Made by a program: the position numbers and the translations under genes. This document shows, piece by piece, positions 8,015 through 16,225 of a stretch of 52,519 nucleotides of DNA. Position 1 is the stretch's first letter. Each line of letters opens with the position of its first letter. Under the pieces are notes generated by a model. That model saw only the letters and a list, made by a program, of their open reading frames with translations, did no database searches and had not been told where the DNA came from. This DNA is from an uncultured Bacteroidales bacterium (GTDB lineage: Bacteria; Bacteroidota; Bacteroidia; Bacteroidales; FEN-979): positions 1 to 52,519 of the forward strand of contig CAJBYO010000032.1 of assembly GCA_903959905.1 (NCBI GenBank). Reading direction: 5' to 3'.

Positions 8015-8881
8015 ATGAACAGGGAAGAGATCGGTGAATTTTTATATCGTTTTTATCGTAAAAGGGCCACTTCCTTCCTTGCGAATATTTATAAAGTAAG
8101 CATCACCGGTGATGCTAAAGATATCCACAGGGCCCGCCTGGATGTAAAAAAGATCTTTGCGCTGTACGGACTTTTTGAGATGCTCGATCCAACCGCCTTC
8201 AAACACAAAGGCGGATACAAATTATTCAGGCCTTTATACCGCCAGGCAGGAAAGATCCGTGAAATCCAGGTTAATTACATGCTGCTTGCAGACCCCAAAA
8301 ATTCAGAAGAAGCCTGCCCCTCCTTCATTTTATGGCTCAGGGAAGAAGAGCGCCAGGCGACAAAGAGGTACCTGCAGCTGGTAAAAAAATTCAAGGACCC
8401 TGAATTGGATTCCACCGATAAGATCATTCAGAAGATCTGTAAAAGCAGTTCTATCTTTAAATTAAAGTCAAAAACTGAGCATTTTATTTACGGGAAAGCC
8501 CTTCAGATTAAAGAATTGAAATCGGAGGAGCTAAATGATAAGGAAATCCATAAGATCCGGAGGAACCTGAAGGTTATGTCGACCGTTGTCACGCTGGTTT
8601 ACACTGTCAAACCAACCAATAAACTTGACGGGGTTATTTCTGCGTTGAATAAAACCGAGATGATGATTGGCGACTGGCATGACAAGGTGGTGCTGAAAGA
8701 GACGATCAACAGGTTTCTGGAAGGAAATACACCCATCCCCCGTGAGGAATCGGATGCATTAAATACATTGAAGCAGGAACTGACAGATTACACCCTCAAC
8801 CTGGTTCAGCATTTTATGCCGGAAGTAAATGTGATTGTTGATTCGTTGCTGGTTGAAAAAGCCGATCACTCATCGAGGTGA
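8015..8881 (+). CDS. CHAD domain protein (probable polyphosphate binder)
   Basis: This 288-residue, all-alpha protein has the repeated basic and histidine-bearing helices of the CHAD domain. The first is DIHRARLDVKKI (about 36-47), then FRPLYRQAGKIREIQVN (about 72-88), and the second half begins at DKEIHKIRRNLKVMS (about 175-189), followed by DWHDKVVL (about 222). Conserved His/Arg/Lys positions in CHAD form a basic channel; CHAD proteins have been shown to bind polyphosphate granules. No CYTH (triphosphatase) domain is fused. Gene order, with the upstream basic protein and a Pho-type promoter, fits a role in polyphosphate handling during phosphate stress. The domain is confident, the role inferred. 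Confidence 0.88.
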   Translation: MNREEIGEFLYRFYRKRATSFLANIYKVSITGDAKDIHRARLDVKKIFALYGLFEMLDPTAFKHKGGYKLFRPLYRQAGKIREIQVNYMLLADPKNSEEACPSFILWLREEERQATKRYLQLVKKFKDPELDSTDKIIQKICKSSSIFKLKSKTEHFIYGKALQIKELKSEELNDKEIHKIRRNLKVMSTVVTLVYTVKPTNKLDGVISALNKTEMMIGDWHDKVVLKETINRFLEGNTPIPREESDALNTLKQELTDYTLNLVQHFMPEVNVIVDSLLVEKADHSSR

Positions 8882-8896
8882 CCGGCGAGACATTTT

Positions 8897-9376
8897 CTAT
8901 TTAAACTCTTCCCGGCTGATCACTTTTCCCTGTTCATCACGAATGATCCAGGTTCCTTTTTTCTCGCCCTTCACGTAAAACATTTCGTATCGTTTCACTC
9001 CCTGGTCATCCCATACATACCACGCCCCATCTTTCTTTCCGTTTACAAAACCAGCCTCCGCAGTTTTAGCACCGGCTTCATTCCAGGTTTCCCAGATGCC
9101 GTTTTTCAGTCCGTCCCTGTAAGAGCGTTTCTCTTTTTTTGCTCCGGAGGGGTAGTAAATGAAGGTTGAATCGTTCAGCATCCCATCCTTAATGCCCGTG
9201 GCAGAAAGCAGCCTCTTTTCTGAATCATACTCCTTGAATATGCCGGAATAAATTTTGCCGTTGTCACGTTGAACATACTTCCCTTTTTTAAGTACTACAT
9301 CCTGGGCATCAAGGGAGTTTAACAGGAGGAAAAAAAGAAGGACAGGAAGTATTGTTGTTTTCATGATATTGATCAT
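8897..9376 (-). CDS. Secreted MORN-2/YwqK-like repeat protein
   Basis: The product has 159 residues; MINIMKTTILPVLLFFLLLNSLDAQ is a signal peptide (an internal ATG four codons in is an alternative start). After it come at least four copies of the MORN-variant motif (YSGIFKEYDSEKRL, TFIYYPSGAKKE, GIWETWNEAGAKTAE, GAWYVWDDQGVKR, GTWIIRDEQGK). These repeats are common in Bacteroidota secreted proteins often mislabelled 'toxin-antitoxin system YwqK family antitoxin'. No partner toxin is present. A perfect -7 (TATTTTTG, minus strand, 9385-9392) lies just upstream without Pho boxes. It converges with the CHAD gene. Function unknown. Confidence 0.8.
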   Translation of the reverse strand: MINIMKTTILPVLLFFLLLNSLDAQDVVLKKGKYVQRDNGKIYSGIFKEYDSEKRLLSATGIKDGMLNDSTFIYYPSGAKKEKRSYRDGLKNGIWETWNEAGAKTAEAGFVNGKKDGAWYVWDDQGVKRYEMFYVKGEKKGTWIIRDEQGKVISREEFK

Positions 9377-9568
9377 TAATCAGGCAAAAATAAGCAAATC
9401 CGGCAGTCAGCCGGCATATTTGACATGGACACAAAAATTTTAATATACGAAACTTATTGGCCTGGTTATGAGACCTATATAACTAATAGAATTCATCACT
9501 ACCCACTCATTTCTGAAAATCAGGGAAGAGCGATCGAATGAAAGCGACGAAAAGCCCTGAAATGGTGC

Positions 9569-9925
9569 TTACGGGGTAACAGGATTGAGAAGGACCTTCA
9601 GTTTTTCGTTCTGTGTTTTTGACACCTTCACCGTCATTTCCTTGTCGTTATAGGAGATACAGTTGATTTTAACCTTGTAGGTTCCCGGTGCAATGCCGTC
9701 GAGGGTAAATTCTCCCTTTGCATTTGAATAAATTTTCTGATCGGTTTCCGTCAGCTGAATGGTAACACCGGCCAGTTTCTCATTGGAGTCCTTGTCAAAG
9801 ACCACACCCGACAGGGTTGATTGTGTGGCAGGTCCGGATGGTTTTGGTCCTTTTTTCGCAGCGATGGTGGTTGCACTGAAAAGAAGAATACAGGCGGAGA
9901 GAAAAATCAGGGCTTTGTTTTTCAT
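9569..9925 (-). CDS. Small secreted carboxypeptidase-regulatory-like (CarboxypepD_reg) domain protein
   Basis: The 118-residue product has a signal peptide (MKNKALIFLSACILLFSATTIA), a short linker and one Ig-like CarboxypepD_reg domain: LSGVVFDKDSNEKLAGVTI, then TNAKGEFTLDGIAPGTYKVKI-like strands and a final KVLLNP. This is the same fold that precedes TonB plugs, here as a stand-alone secreted protein. Its promoter carries one of the best Pho-box-like arrays of the window, so it is a candidate new member of the phosphate response. No catalytic residues are visible. Confidence 0.85.
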   Translation of the reverse strand: MKNKALIFLSACILLFSATTIAAKKGPKPSGPATQSTLSGVVFDKDSNEKLAGVTIQLTETDQKIYSNAKGEFTLDGIAPGTYKVKINCISYNDKEMTVKVSKTQNEKLKVLLNPVTP

Positions 9926-9941
9926 GATTGTAAATTTTATG

Positions 9942-9999
9942 CAAAACTAGGCTATCGCTGGCCGGCCCATGTTAACTGTATGTTAAATATTTATTAATT
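9942..9999 (-). promoter_or_regulatory. Pho-box-like triplet and -7 element for the small regulatory-domain protein
   Basis: Plus-strand CAAAACTA (9942-9949; TAGTTTTG on the minus strand) lies 21 bp from GTTAACT (9971-9977). GTTAAAT (9982-9988) and ATTAATT (9993-9999) follow in exact 11-bp steps. Confidence 0.75.
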
Positions 10000-10071
10000 G
10001 TGCGGTTTCATAACCAGTAAGATGAACAAAATCAGAAGTTGGTTCTATGACTTTTGTTTTCTAAACCACAT

Positions 10072-10161
10072 AGGCACATAGTGCACTTAGAACCACTAAG
10101 TGCTCATCATGGTACTTTTTCTTTCTGATTCCTGGTGTTCTTAGTGTTTAAGTGGATTATC
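10072..10161. repeat. Hairpin-forming intergenic repeat (CACTTAG/CTAAGTG words)
   Basis: This AT-rich stretch contains the exact hairpin GCACTTAG (10083-10090), loop AACCA, CTAAGTGC (10096-10103). It also has looser inverse words further on (GTGTTCTTAGTGTTTAAGTGG at about 10137-10156, partly complementary to ACCACATAGGC at about 10073). It occupies the gap between divergent genes, outside both promoter arrays. No gene is visible. Confidence 0.5.
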
Positions 10162-10242
10162 TTCTACAAATAACATCCTTTCCCTTCCTTTCCGGCTTTA
10201 AATGGTCATTATTTTTAAACTTGGATGAAGCAGCCTCTTTTT

Positions 10243-10311
10243 TGTTCATACATATTTAACCATTATTTATCAATTCGTTAACATTCGGATGAGCTGAGAA
10301 TATGATCTTTG
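10243..10311 (+). promoter_or_regulatory. Pho-box-like array and -7 element for the response regulator (autoregulation)
   Basis: Heptamers TGTTCAT (10243), ATTTAAC (10254), ATTTATC (10265) and CGTTAAC (10276-10282) are in 11-bp register. The last ends exactly 21 bp before GATCTTTG (10304-10311), a -7 element with one mismatch. This fits PhoB-type autoregulation. Confidence 0.7.
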
Positions 10312-10394
10312 CAATCCGGTTGATCAGGTAAGACAACATGAAATACTTCACTGATTGCCGGAGTTTGCCTGATTGCCGGGTCAAGACGATTACA

Positions 10395-11081
10395 ATGGAA
10401 AACAGTGAAATTAAAATTTTATTGGTTGATGATGAACCCGATATCCTGGAATTTCTTGGATACAACCTGGAACGGGAGGGGTTCAGGGTATTCACCGCAA
10501 AGAATGGCGAGAAGGCCGTAAAAATGGCCAGGGAGCATAAACCGCATCTCATTATTCTTGATGTCATGATGCCGGTGATGGATGGCATGGAAGCCTGTGC
10601 GGAGATCAGAAAGAGTCCGGACCTTTCAGAAACCCTGATTGCATTTTTAACGGCCAGGGGTGAAGATTATTCACAGATTGCAGGATTTTCAGCCGGTGCC
10701 GATGATTATATTACAAAACCCATAAAGCCAAAACTGTTTGTCAGCCGCATACAGGCTTTGTTGCGGCGGATAAAAGAGATTCCCGCCGACAGCAGCATCA
10801 TTGAACTGAAAGGGTTCACCATTGATAAAAACCGTTATGTCGTTACCCGCGATGGAATTGAGATATCCCTGGTACGTATGGAGTTTGAGCTGCTTTTATT
10901 CCTGGTTTCCTCTAAAGGAAAAGCAGTTTCCCGTGAAGAGATATTTGACAATGTGTGGGGCGATGATGTCGTGGTCGGCGATCGTACCATTGACGTTCAT
11001 ATCCGAAGGATCCGTGAAAAGTTAGGTATTGACAACATCAAGACCATCAAAGGGGTTGGATATAAATTCAGCGAAGCATAA
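10395..11081 (+). CDS. OmpR/PhoB-family response regulator (orphan, PhoB-like)
   Basis: The protein has 228 residues from the ATG at 10395. An in-frame ATG at 10338 would add 19 residues that do not belong to the receiver fold, so I reject it. The receiver domain begins KILLVDDEPD with phospho-acceptor Asp56 in LIILDVMMPVMDG, switch Thr in IAFLTARGED and Lys in DDYITKPIKP. The winged-helix domain covers about 128-228, with REEIFDNVWGDDVVVGDRT, DVHIRRIREKLG and IKGVGYKF. No histidine kinase is adjacent. The upstream Pho-box-like array and the surrounding phosphate genes make it the prime candidate for the regulator that reads those boxes. The family is certain; PhoB function is inferred. Confidence 0.9.
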   Translation: MENSEIKILLVDDEPDILEFLGYNLEREGFRVFTAKNGEKAVKMAREHKPHLIILDVMMPVMDGMEACAEIRKSPDLSETLIAFLTARGEDYSQIAGFSAGADDYITKPIKPKLFVSRIQALLRRIKEIPADSSIIELKGFTIDKNRYVVTRDGIEISLVRMEFELLLFLVSSKGKAVSREEIFDNVWGDDVVVGDRTIDVHIRRIREKLGIDNIKTIKGVGYKFSEA

Positions 11082-11099
11082 TACACCTATTTATCCTGC

Positions 11100-11450
11100 T
11101 CATTTCTTCATCTCCTTGTTTTCCTTTTTATCCTGTTTCATCTTTCTTCCCGGGATAAGTTTTTGCAACCCTTTGAATTTTTGAATGATGTCCTTTCCAA
11201 CCAGGGCAGCACCAACCCAGAAGATATTCGTTGCCCCGAGAACAACGGGATAAATAATGGCATATTGGGTTAAGTTGAGTTTTAAGAAAGGTAAAACCAG
11301 GATCACTCCCCAAAGGATCCATGAAAATATAATCAAAGAAAAACCAAGGATCTGTGAAAATGAATTCATTCCTGATGCCCCTATTTCCCGTGTGATCATT
11401 CTTAAAATATTGAGCAGGATAAAAAAAGTTATTGGTTTTCTGTTCTTCAT
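11100..11450 (-). CDS. Small membrane protein, transporter-suffix-domain-like
   Basis: The 116-residue product has probably two or three membrane segments: an amphipathic N-terminus, FSLIIFSWILWGVILVLPFL (about 37-56) and YAIIYPVVLGATNIFWVGAALVG (about 63-85). A strongly basic, charged tail ends KKENKEMKK. The pair of helices with GVILVLPFL and a following FWVGAALVGKD resembles small proteins annotated 'transporter suffix domain-containing', which have no established function. It converges with the response regulator gene, 18 bp away. Confidence 0.65.
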   Translation of the reverse strand: MKNRKPITFFILLNILRMITREIGASGMNSFSQILGFSLIIFSWILWGVILVLPFLKLNLTQYAIIYPVVLGATNIFWVGAALVGKDIIQKFKGLQKLIPGRKMKQDKKENKEMKK

Positions 11451-11916
11451 TTTTTTTCGGCATCAATCAAAGCTATGAATAACAATTCCCTTTGCTTACG
11501 GACCGGCAAACAGATCATTGTTTTCGCTGCAGGTAAACAGTGGGTTATGAATCCTCCGCAAGATCCCTCTGCATATCAGGAAAGAGATTGAATTCTCGAT
11601 CTCAGCCGGATTTGATTCCTAGGCCAGAAAGGGAGCCATATTATTGGTGATGAGGAAAACAACGCATTTAAAACCGTACCCTGCAAACCCAGGCTGAAAA
11701 ACTATGTGCTGACCAGGAACTCAAACAGATCCAATGGATCAGCAGGAAAGTTGCGGTCCAGAGGTCAAAATGAGGACATGGCACAGAGTATCTTACCAAT
11801 CATAATGGTATTGAGGCAATTATTACCTTTAAAAAGATGGATTTTCTGAGCAAGGTTTACAAATAAAACAAATGTGTTATACTGGCGATGCGCGGTGGGG
11901 ATTATTTAATTGATGT
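11451..11916. pseudogene. 466-bp gap with decayed coding-like fragments
   Basis: No intact gene is present. On the plus strand, short open pieces look coding but are broken by frame changes. One is at about 11683-11768 (residues ELKQIQWISRKVAVQRSK, reminiscent of a linker between sensor domains). Another at about 11785-11866 ends IITFKKMDFLSKVYK before a stop. They may be remnants of a sensor or transposase-like gene; I cannot assign a family. Confidence 0.25.
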
Positions 11917-12303
11917 TTACTTCTTTTTCTTTGCAGGCTTTTCTATTTCTATCTTTTTAAACTTACCTGCTACCTTTTCCTTCTTTTCTGCCGGAATAGG
12001 AACTGCTTCTATTTCTGTCACCTCAGGTACTACGTCTTCAACGACCTTTACCATGTTTTTCCTTCCAGGGAAGAAAGAAAAGTATATCAGCCGGTATTTT
12101 TTTGCCAGATGCTTGAGGTCTTTCTGAAGGACTGGCTGAAATTTTCCCTCTATCTCCAGATAAAATGAACCATGCTCCCCATCCTGAAATATGACGATTG
12201 TTTTTTTCTTGTTCACCCCTGATATGAGGTTTTTAACATCCTGCAGATCTCCGAGTATATGTACTTCCGGGAGGGTTTTTTCTTGTTTTTTCGCTTTTTT
12301 CAT
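11917..12303 (-). CDS. Hypothetical lysine-rich protein
   Basis: The 128-residue product has no family I recognise. The N-terminal half looks like a small alpha/beta domain (VHILGDLQDVKNLISGV, then TIVIFQDGEHGSFYLEIEGKF and RLIYFSFFPGRK). The C-terminal third is low-complexity, Glu/Lys/Pro-rich and ends PAKKKK. It has no signal peptide, so it is probably cytoplasmic. It lies 95 bp downstream of truncated pafA on the same strand. Confidence 0.6.
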   Translation of the reverse strand: MKKAKKQEKTLPEVHILGDLQDVKNLISGVNKKKTIVIFQDGEHGSFYLEIEGKFQPVLQKDLKHLAKKYRLIYFSFFPGRKNMVKVVEDVVPEVTEIEAVPIPAEKKEKVAGKFKKIEIEKPAKKKK

Positions 12304-12398
12304 GGTGTTTTTTGTAAAGTTAACTTTTTCTTCCGTGCGTTCGTTATTTCGACCCCATTATTTCCATTATGGGGTTGCCAAAAGAGGCGTTCGGATAT

Positions 12399-12914
12399 TT
12401 AATCAGCCATGTGCCCGGCGGAAAGAATTGCTGCACGGTCTTTGAGGGAGATGGAGATAACCCTGGATTGTTTATTTGTGCAGATTTTAAGTTCATCACC
12501 AATGTTTGTAGCAATCATCCGACGGGGTGACATGCCAGTGCCTTCACTCATTTTTGCATTGCCAACGATGTTGAAAGTATCTTTTACGCAGTAGGATGTT
12601 TTTTTTGTATCCCGGTCATACATGTCATTGCCGATGATGCCGTGATATCGGGGCGTAGCACCTGAATAAATGGAAGCGTGACCGGGTCCGGTGTAGGTCG
12701 GAATATAATTATAATGAACATTCCACATCATATAGCCGCTGCTCATCAGCCTTTTGAACCCTCCGTTCCCGAATTCTCCGTAGAACCTTGTCAGATAATC
12801 CGGCCGCATCTGGTCCACCACGACCCCAACCACGAGCCTGGGACGGTCAGGCTGAGCAAAACCTGTAAAATAATAAATAAGTAGGAAAGACAAAACGAAC
12901 AGCTTTTTTTTCAT
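12399..12914 (-). pseudogene. pafA: Truncated PafA-type alkaline phosphatase (N-terminal third only)
   Basis: The start is at 12914 (MKKKLFVLSFLLIYYFTGFAQ signal peptide); the upstream in-frame extension to 12977 is rejected. The product matches the N-terminus of PafA, the large phosphate-insensitive periplasmic phosphatase of Bacteroidota. It shows metal ligand Asp34 in VVDQMRPDYLTRFYG and nucleophile Thr75 in PTYTGPGHASIYSG. It ends abruptly at residue 171 (RAAILSAGHMAD), where intact proteins continue for another 370 or so residues. Nothing downstream in any frame looks like the missing part, so the gene has been cut by deletion. The remaining metal ligands are lost, so it is presumably inactive. 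The Pho-type promoter is retained. Confidence 0.8.
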
Positions 12915-12940
12915 TGCAGGACCTTGAAAAGTTTGACCGG

Positions 12941-12987
12941 TAAAATTACATTGCCCTGATAATACTAATGTTAACAATACATTAAAT
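12941..12987 (-). promoter_or_regulatory. Pho-box-like pair and -7 element of truncated pafA
   Basis: Plus-strand TAAAATTA (12941-12948; TAATTTTA on minus, 7 of 8 consensus bases) is 21 bp from GTTAACA (12970-12976), with ATTAAAT 11 bp on (12981-12987). The rest of the 410-bp gap (12915-13324) holds the TonB promoter, an orphan heptamer pair (TATTAAC at 13136, TATTAAA at 13147) and a start-less open stretch at about 12983-13118 that I do not call. Confidence 0.65.
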
Positions 12988-13251
12988 TATCTGATTGAAT
13001 GGTATCTGACCCGTATTTCAAACTATAAGCAGATTCATCGACAGACCGGCAAACGATACGATTTCATTGAATTAAGGCACAGCCATGTCATCTCCACTAT
13101 GTATATTGATTCCACATAATCATCATATTACCAAATATTAACGGTATATTAAATTTTTAACCCGGTTAAGCCTTGAAAAGGTAAATATCCTTACGCATCC
13201 GGTCATTCCCGAATAATTGCCATAACAATCCCGGACAAAAATTTGACAATT

Positions 13252-13309
13252 TGTTAACAAGGAGTTAATCTGCCGTTAACATGCCCCGCAAGTGTGCTGC
13301 CTAATTTTG
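13252..13309 (+). promoter_or_regulatory. Pho-box-like triplet and consensus -7 for the TonB/cohesin/dockerin cluster
   Basis: TGTTAAC (13252), AGTTAAT (13263) and CGTTAAC (13274-13280) are in perfect 11-bp register. The last ends exactly 21 bp before a perfect -7 element TAATTTTG (13302-13309). The ATG at 13325 is 15 bp further. Of the eight arrays it has the strongest match in all parts. Confidence 0.8.
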
Positions 13310-13324
13310 CGGCAAATATTTACA

Positions 13325-16192
13325 ATGAAGCATACCATCTTACTCCTTTGCATCTTACTTGCTGTAATGCTGTCAGTTACGGCTTTTGCTCAAAGCTCCA
13401 TCGAGGGCAAAATTACCGATATTAAAACGAAAGAGAGCATTGTCGGTGCCAGTGTTTATTTCCAGGGAACAACTGTCGGGACCTCCACTGATATTGACGG
13501 GAACTACATCATTAAGAATGTTAAACCCGGCACATACAATATTATCGTGTCATTTATCTCCTATAAAACAGACACCATCCGGGGAATCAAAGTACAAAAA
13601 GATAAAGTCACCAAACTCGATCATGAAATAACAGAAACCACGACACAGCTGACGGAGGTTTCAGTTACTGCCAGGAAAAAGACGGACACCGAAATATCGG
13701 TGATCAGCGCTGCGAAGCAAAGCAACCTGATTATCGTAGGGGTTTCATCTCAAATGATCGCAAAATCGCAGGATAAAGATGCTTCGGAGGTTATCAGAAG
13801 ACTCCCGGGCGTTACCATCATGGGTGGAAGATTTATTGTGGTGCGCGGTCTTATTGAGCGTTATAACACTGTATGGCTCAACAACGCGTCAACCCCAAGC
13901 AGTGAAACCGACCAGCGGGCATTCTCCTTTGATGTGCTTCCAAGCAACATGATCAACAACATGGTGATCTATAAAACGCCGGCACCTGAAATTCCGGCTG
14001 ATTTTGCCGGGGCTTTTATCCAGATCTCCACAAAGAACATCCCTGAGAAAAACAGCATTGGCTTTGGTTATACCGTTGGTTACAGTGACGGCACTTCGCT
14101 TAAAGAATATCAAAAATATAAGGGAGGAAAAACCGACTGGCTTGGCTTTGATGATGGTACCCGTAAACTGCCTGACGGCACTCCGTCAACCAATGAAGTG
14201 CTTCAATTACAGGACTATAACAATGGAACTCCCGAAGAGAATGCCTACCGGAAACAACGAATGCTGGATATTGCACATTCATTCAGCACCATCTCATCAA
14301 GTGCAGGCCGGACGGCACCGCTCGACAATAAATTCAACATCGATTTCAGCCACATTTTCAATGCCGGAAAGGTGAAAATCGGAAACATCACCGCATTGAG
14401 TTATAAATTAACACACAGCATTGATGATATCCAGCGGTCGAAAGTTGAATCATACGGTACCACAAGTTCAGGGGTAACCTATTCAAAATTGTACCAGGAT
14501 ACGGAATATGATGAGGCGATCGGAATCGGTGCCATATCAAACTGGTCGGTTTCCACCGGTAAAAATATATTTGAATTCAACAACCTGTTCAACCAGACAG
14601 GGATCACATCAACCATTATACGTAACGGTATTGACCATTACCGCGACGACAACAAGGTGTATAAAACCATGCTCGGATATGCCAGCCGTACCATTTACTC
14701 AGGGTCATTTTCGGGGAATCACAATCTGAATGAATTTAATTCACTCAAGTGGACCATGGGCTATTCCTATGCCAACCAGAGCGAACCCGACAGCAGGCTG
14801 ATCAACTATTATGCGCCTAAAAAGAACGATTCTGTTTATTATCCCTACCAACTTGAATATTCTTCACAGGCGAATGCAGATGCAAATGCCCGGCTCTTTT
14901 CAAATGTAAAGGAAAACATATACAACGGCAACATCAATTACAACCATATCTTCACCTTTGGCGAGTTCAAACCCGAAATCAAGGCAGGTGCATTTGCCGA
15001 GAAGAAAAACAGGGATTTTTACATCCGGCCGTTTGGCGTGATCTGGGCTGCCACCGGGGTGATAAACCAGGAGATCCTTCACCAGCCGATTGACAGCGTG
15101 TATTCCCCGGGTAACTTCAATTACCAGAACGGAGTGATCTTCAGTGAAGTTTACGATCCCGGTTATCAGTATAAAATTGATAACACGCAAGTTGCCGGAT
15201 ACCTTGCCCTGAGAATCCCTGTCGGAAAAATACTCAATATTTACGGTGGTTTGCGTGTTGAGAGCAACAACATGGTCCTTTCCGGTCCGGGGCCAGGTCC
15301 CGACCATGCGTTTGAAACCCAGACAAAGAGAGACACCATAAACTTATTCCCCTCTGTAAACTTAACCGTTAACATCAATGAAAAAAACTTGGTCAGACTG
15401 GCCTACGGCCGCACAATCAACCGGCCGGAATTCAGAGAGGTAGCGCCTTTTGCATTTTACAATTTTAAAGAAAATGTAACTGTTTATGGAAACCCCGCAA
15501 TAAAGTCTTGTTATATAAATAATTACGATCTGCGTTACGAGTGGTATCCCAGTCCGGGTGAAATGATCACAGTCGGCGCTTTCTATAAAGAATTCGACAG
15601 CCCCATTGAAGCCACCTGGGTGCCGGCATCCGGCGGTGAGTGGGACCTTCATTATCTCAACGCACTCAAGGGAAACAGTATTGGTGCTGAAATAGATATA
15701 AGGGTTGGTTTTCAAAGATGGTCAACCAAACAAAACTTCTTACGCACATTCAGGAATTTCTCCCTGGTACTCAATGCCGCATACATCAGATCACGTGTTG
15801 AAACAAACCCGGAATACCTGTTTGTGCTTGACCGTAACCGGCCCATGTACGGACAGTCGCCCTATATAGTCAATGCCGGAATATACTTCCAGACCGAGAA
15901 AAACGACCTGTCCGTCAGTTTGCTCTACAATGTTTTCGGCCAGCGGATTGTGGGTATCGGTACCCCCGATATTCCCAATTCCTACGAAATGCCCAGGAAC
16001 ATCCTCGACTTCACCATTCAAAAGAAGATCGGTCAGCACCTGTCGCTTAAATTCGGAGTGAAAGATATCATCAACCAGGAAGTGCTGATTCAGCAAACCA
16101 TGAAATCAGAGAACCTGCCTGATGCCATGATCAAGGTGAAAGCCTATACCCCCGGGCGCGTGTTCTCTTTCGGCATAAACTATACTATATAA
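13325..16192 (+). CDS. TonB-dependent outer-membrane receptor with N-terminal CarboxypepD_reg domain
   Basis: The protein has 955 residues from the ATG at 13325; the 11-residue upstream extension would overlap the -7 element. The signal peptide MKHTILLLCILLAVMLSVTAFAQ is followed by a CarboxypepD_reg domain (IEGKITDIKTKESIVGASVY to about residue 105). The plug (about 130-245) shows DASEVIRRLPGVTIMGGRFI, VVRGLIERYN and FAGAFIQISTKN. The rest is a long 22-strand-type beta-barrel ending in an aromatic/hydrophobic strand (VFSFGINYTI). It imports a ligand across the outer membrane using TonB energy. No SusD partner follows; instead cohesin and dockerin proteins do. A Pho-box-like promoter suggests a phosphorus-containing substrate, which is inference. 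Confidence 0.92.
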   Translation: MKHTILLLCILLAVMLSVTAFAQSSIEGKITDIKTKESIVGASVYFQGTTVGTSTDIDGNYIIKNVKPGTYNIIVSFISYKTDTIRGIKVQKDKVTKLDHEITETTTQLTEVSVTARKKTDTEISVISAAKQSNLIIVGVSSQMIAKSQDKDASEVIRRLPGVTIMGGRFIVVRGLIERYNTVWLNNASTPSSETDQRAFSFDVLPSNMINNMVIYKTPAPEIPADFAGAFIQISTKNIPEKNSIGFGYTVGYSDGTSLKEYQKYKGGKTDWLGFDDGTRKLPDGTPSTNEVLQLQDYNNGTPEENAYRKQRMLDIAHSFSTISSSAGRTAPLDNKFNIDFSHIFNAGKVKIGNITALSYKLTHSIDDIQRSKVESYGTTSSGVTYSKLYQDTEYDEAIGIGAISNWSVSTGKNIFEFNNLFNQTGITSTIIRNGIDHYRDDNKVYKTMLGYASRTIYSGSFSGNHNLNEFNSLKWTMGYSYANQSEPDSRLINYYAPKKNDSVYYPYQLEYSSQANADANARLFSNVKENIYNGNINYNHIFTFGEFKPEIKAGAFAEKKNRDFYIRPFGVIWAATGVINQEILHQPIDSVYSPGNFNYQNGVIFSEVYDPGYQYKIDNTQVAGYLALRIPVGKILNIYGGLRVESNNMVLSGPGPGPDHAFETQTKRDTINLFPSVNLTVNINEKNLVRLAYGRTINRPEFREVAPFAFYNFKENVTVYGNPAIKSCYINNYDLRYEWYPSPGEMITVGAFYKEFDSPIEATWVPASGGEWDLHYLNALKGNSIGAEIDIRVGFQRWSTKQNFLRTFRNFSLVLNAAYIRSRVETNPEYLFVLDRNRPMYGQSPYIVNAGIYFQTEKNDLSVSLLYNVFGQRIVGIGTPDIPNSYEMPRNILDFTIQKKIGQHLSLKFGVKDIINQEVLIQQTMKSENLPDAMIKVKAYTPGRVFSFGINYTI

Positions 16193-16225
16193 CACCAATT
16201 GAAATAACAACGAAGACCAGATAAA

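Noticed and set aside
8897..9376. YwqK protein as an antitoxin of a toxin-antitoxin pair
   Set aside because: It has a signal peptide and MORN-type repeats, and no toxin-like gene is adjacent.
12983..13118. Open stretch with a run resembling an integrase-type HSH motif
   Set aside because: No start codon, no family match I can defend, and it overlaps the pafA promoter boxes.
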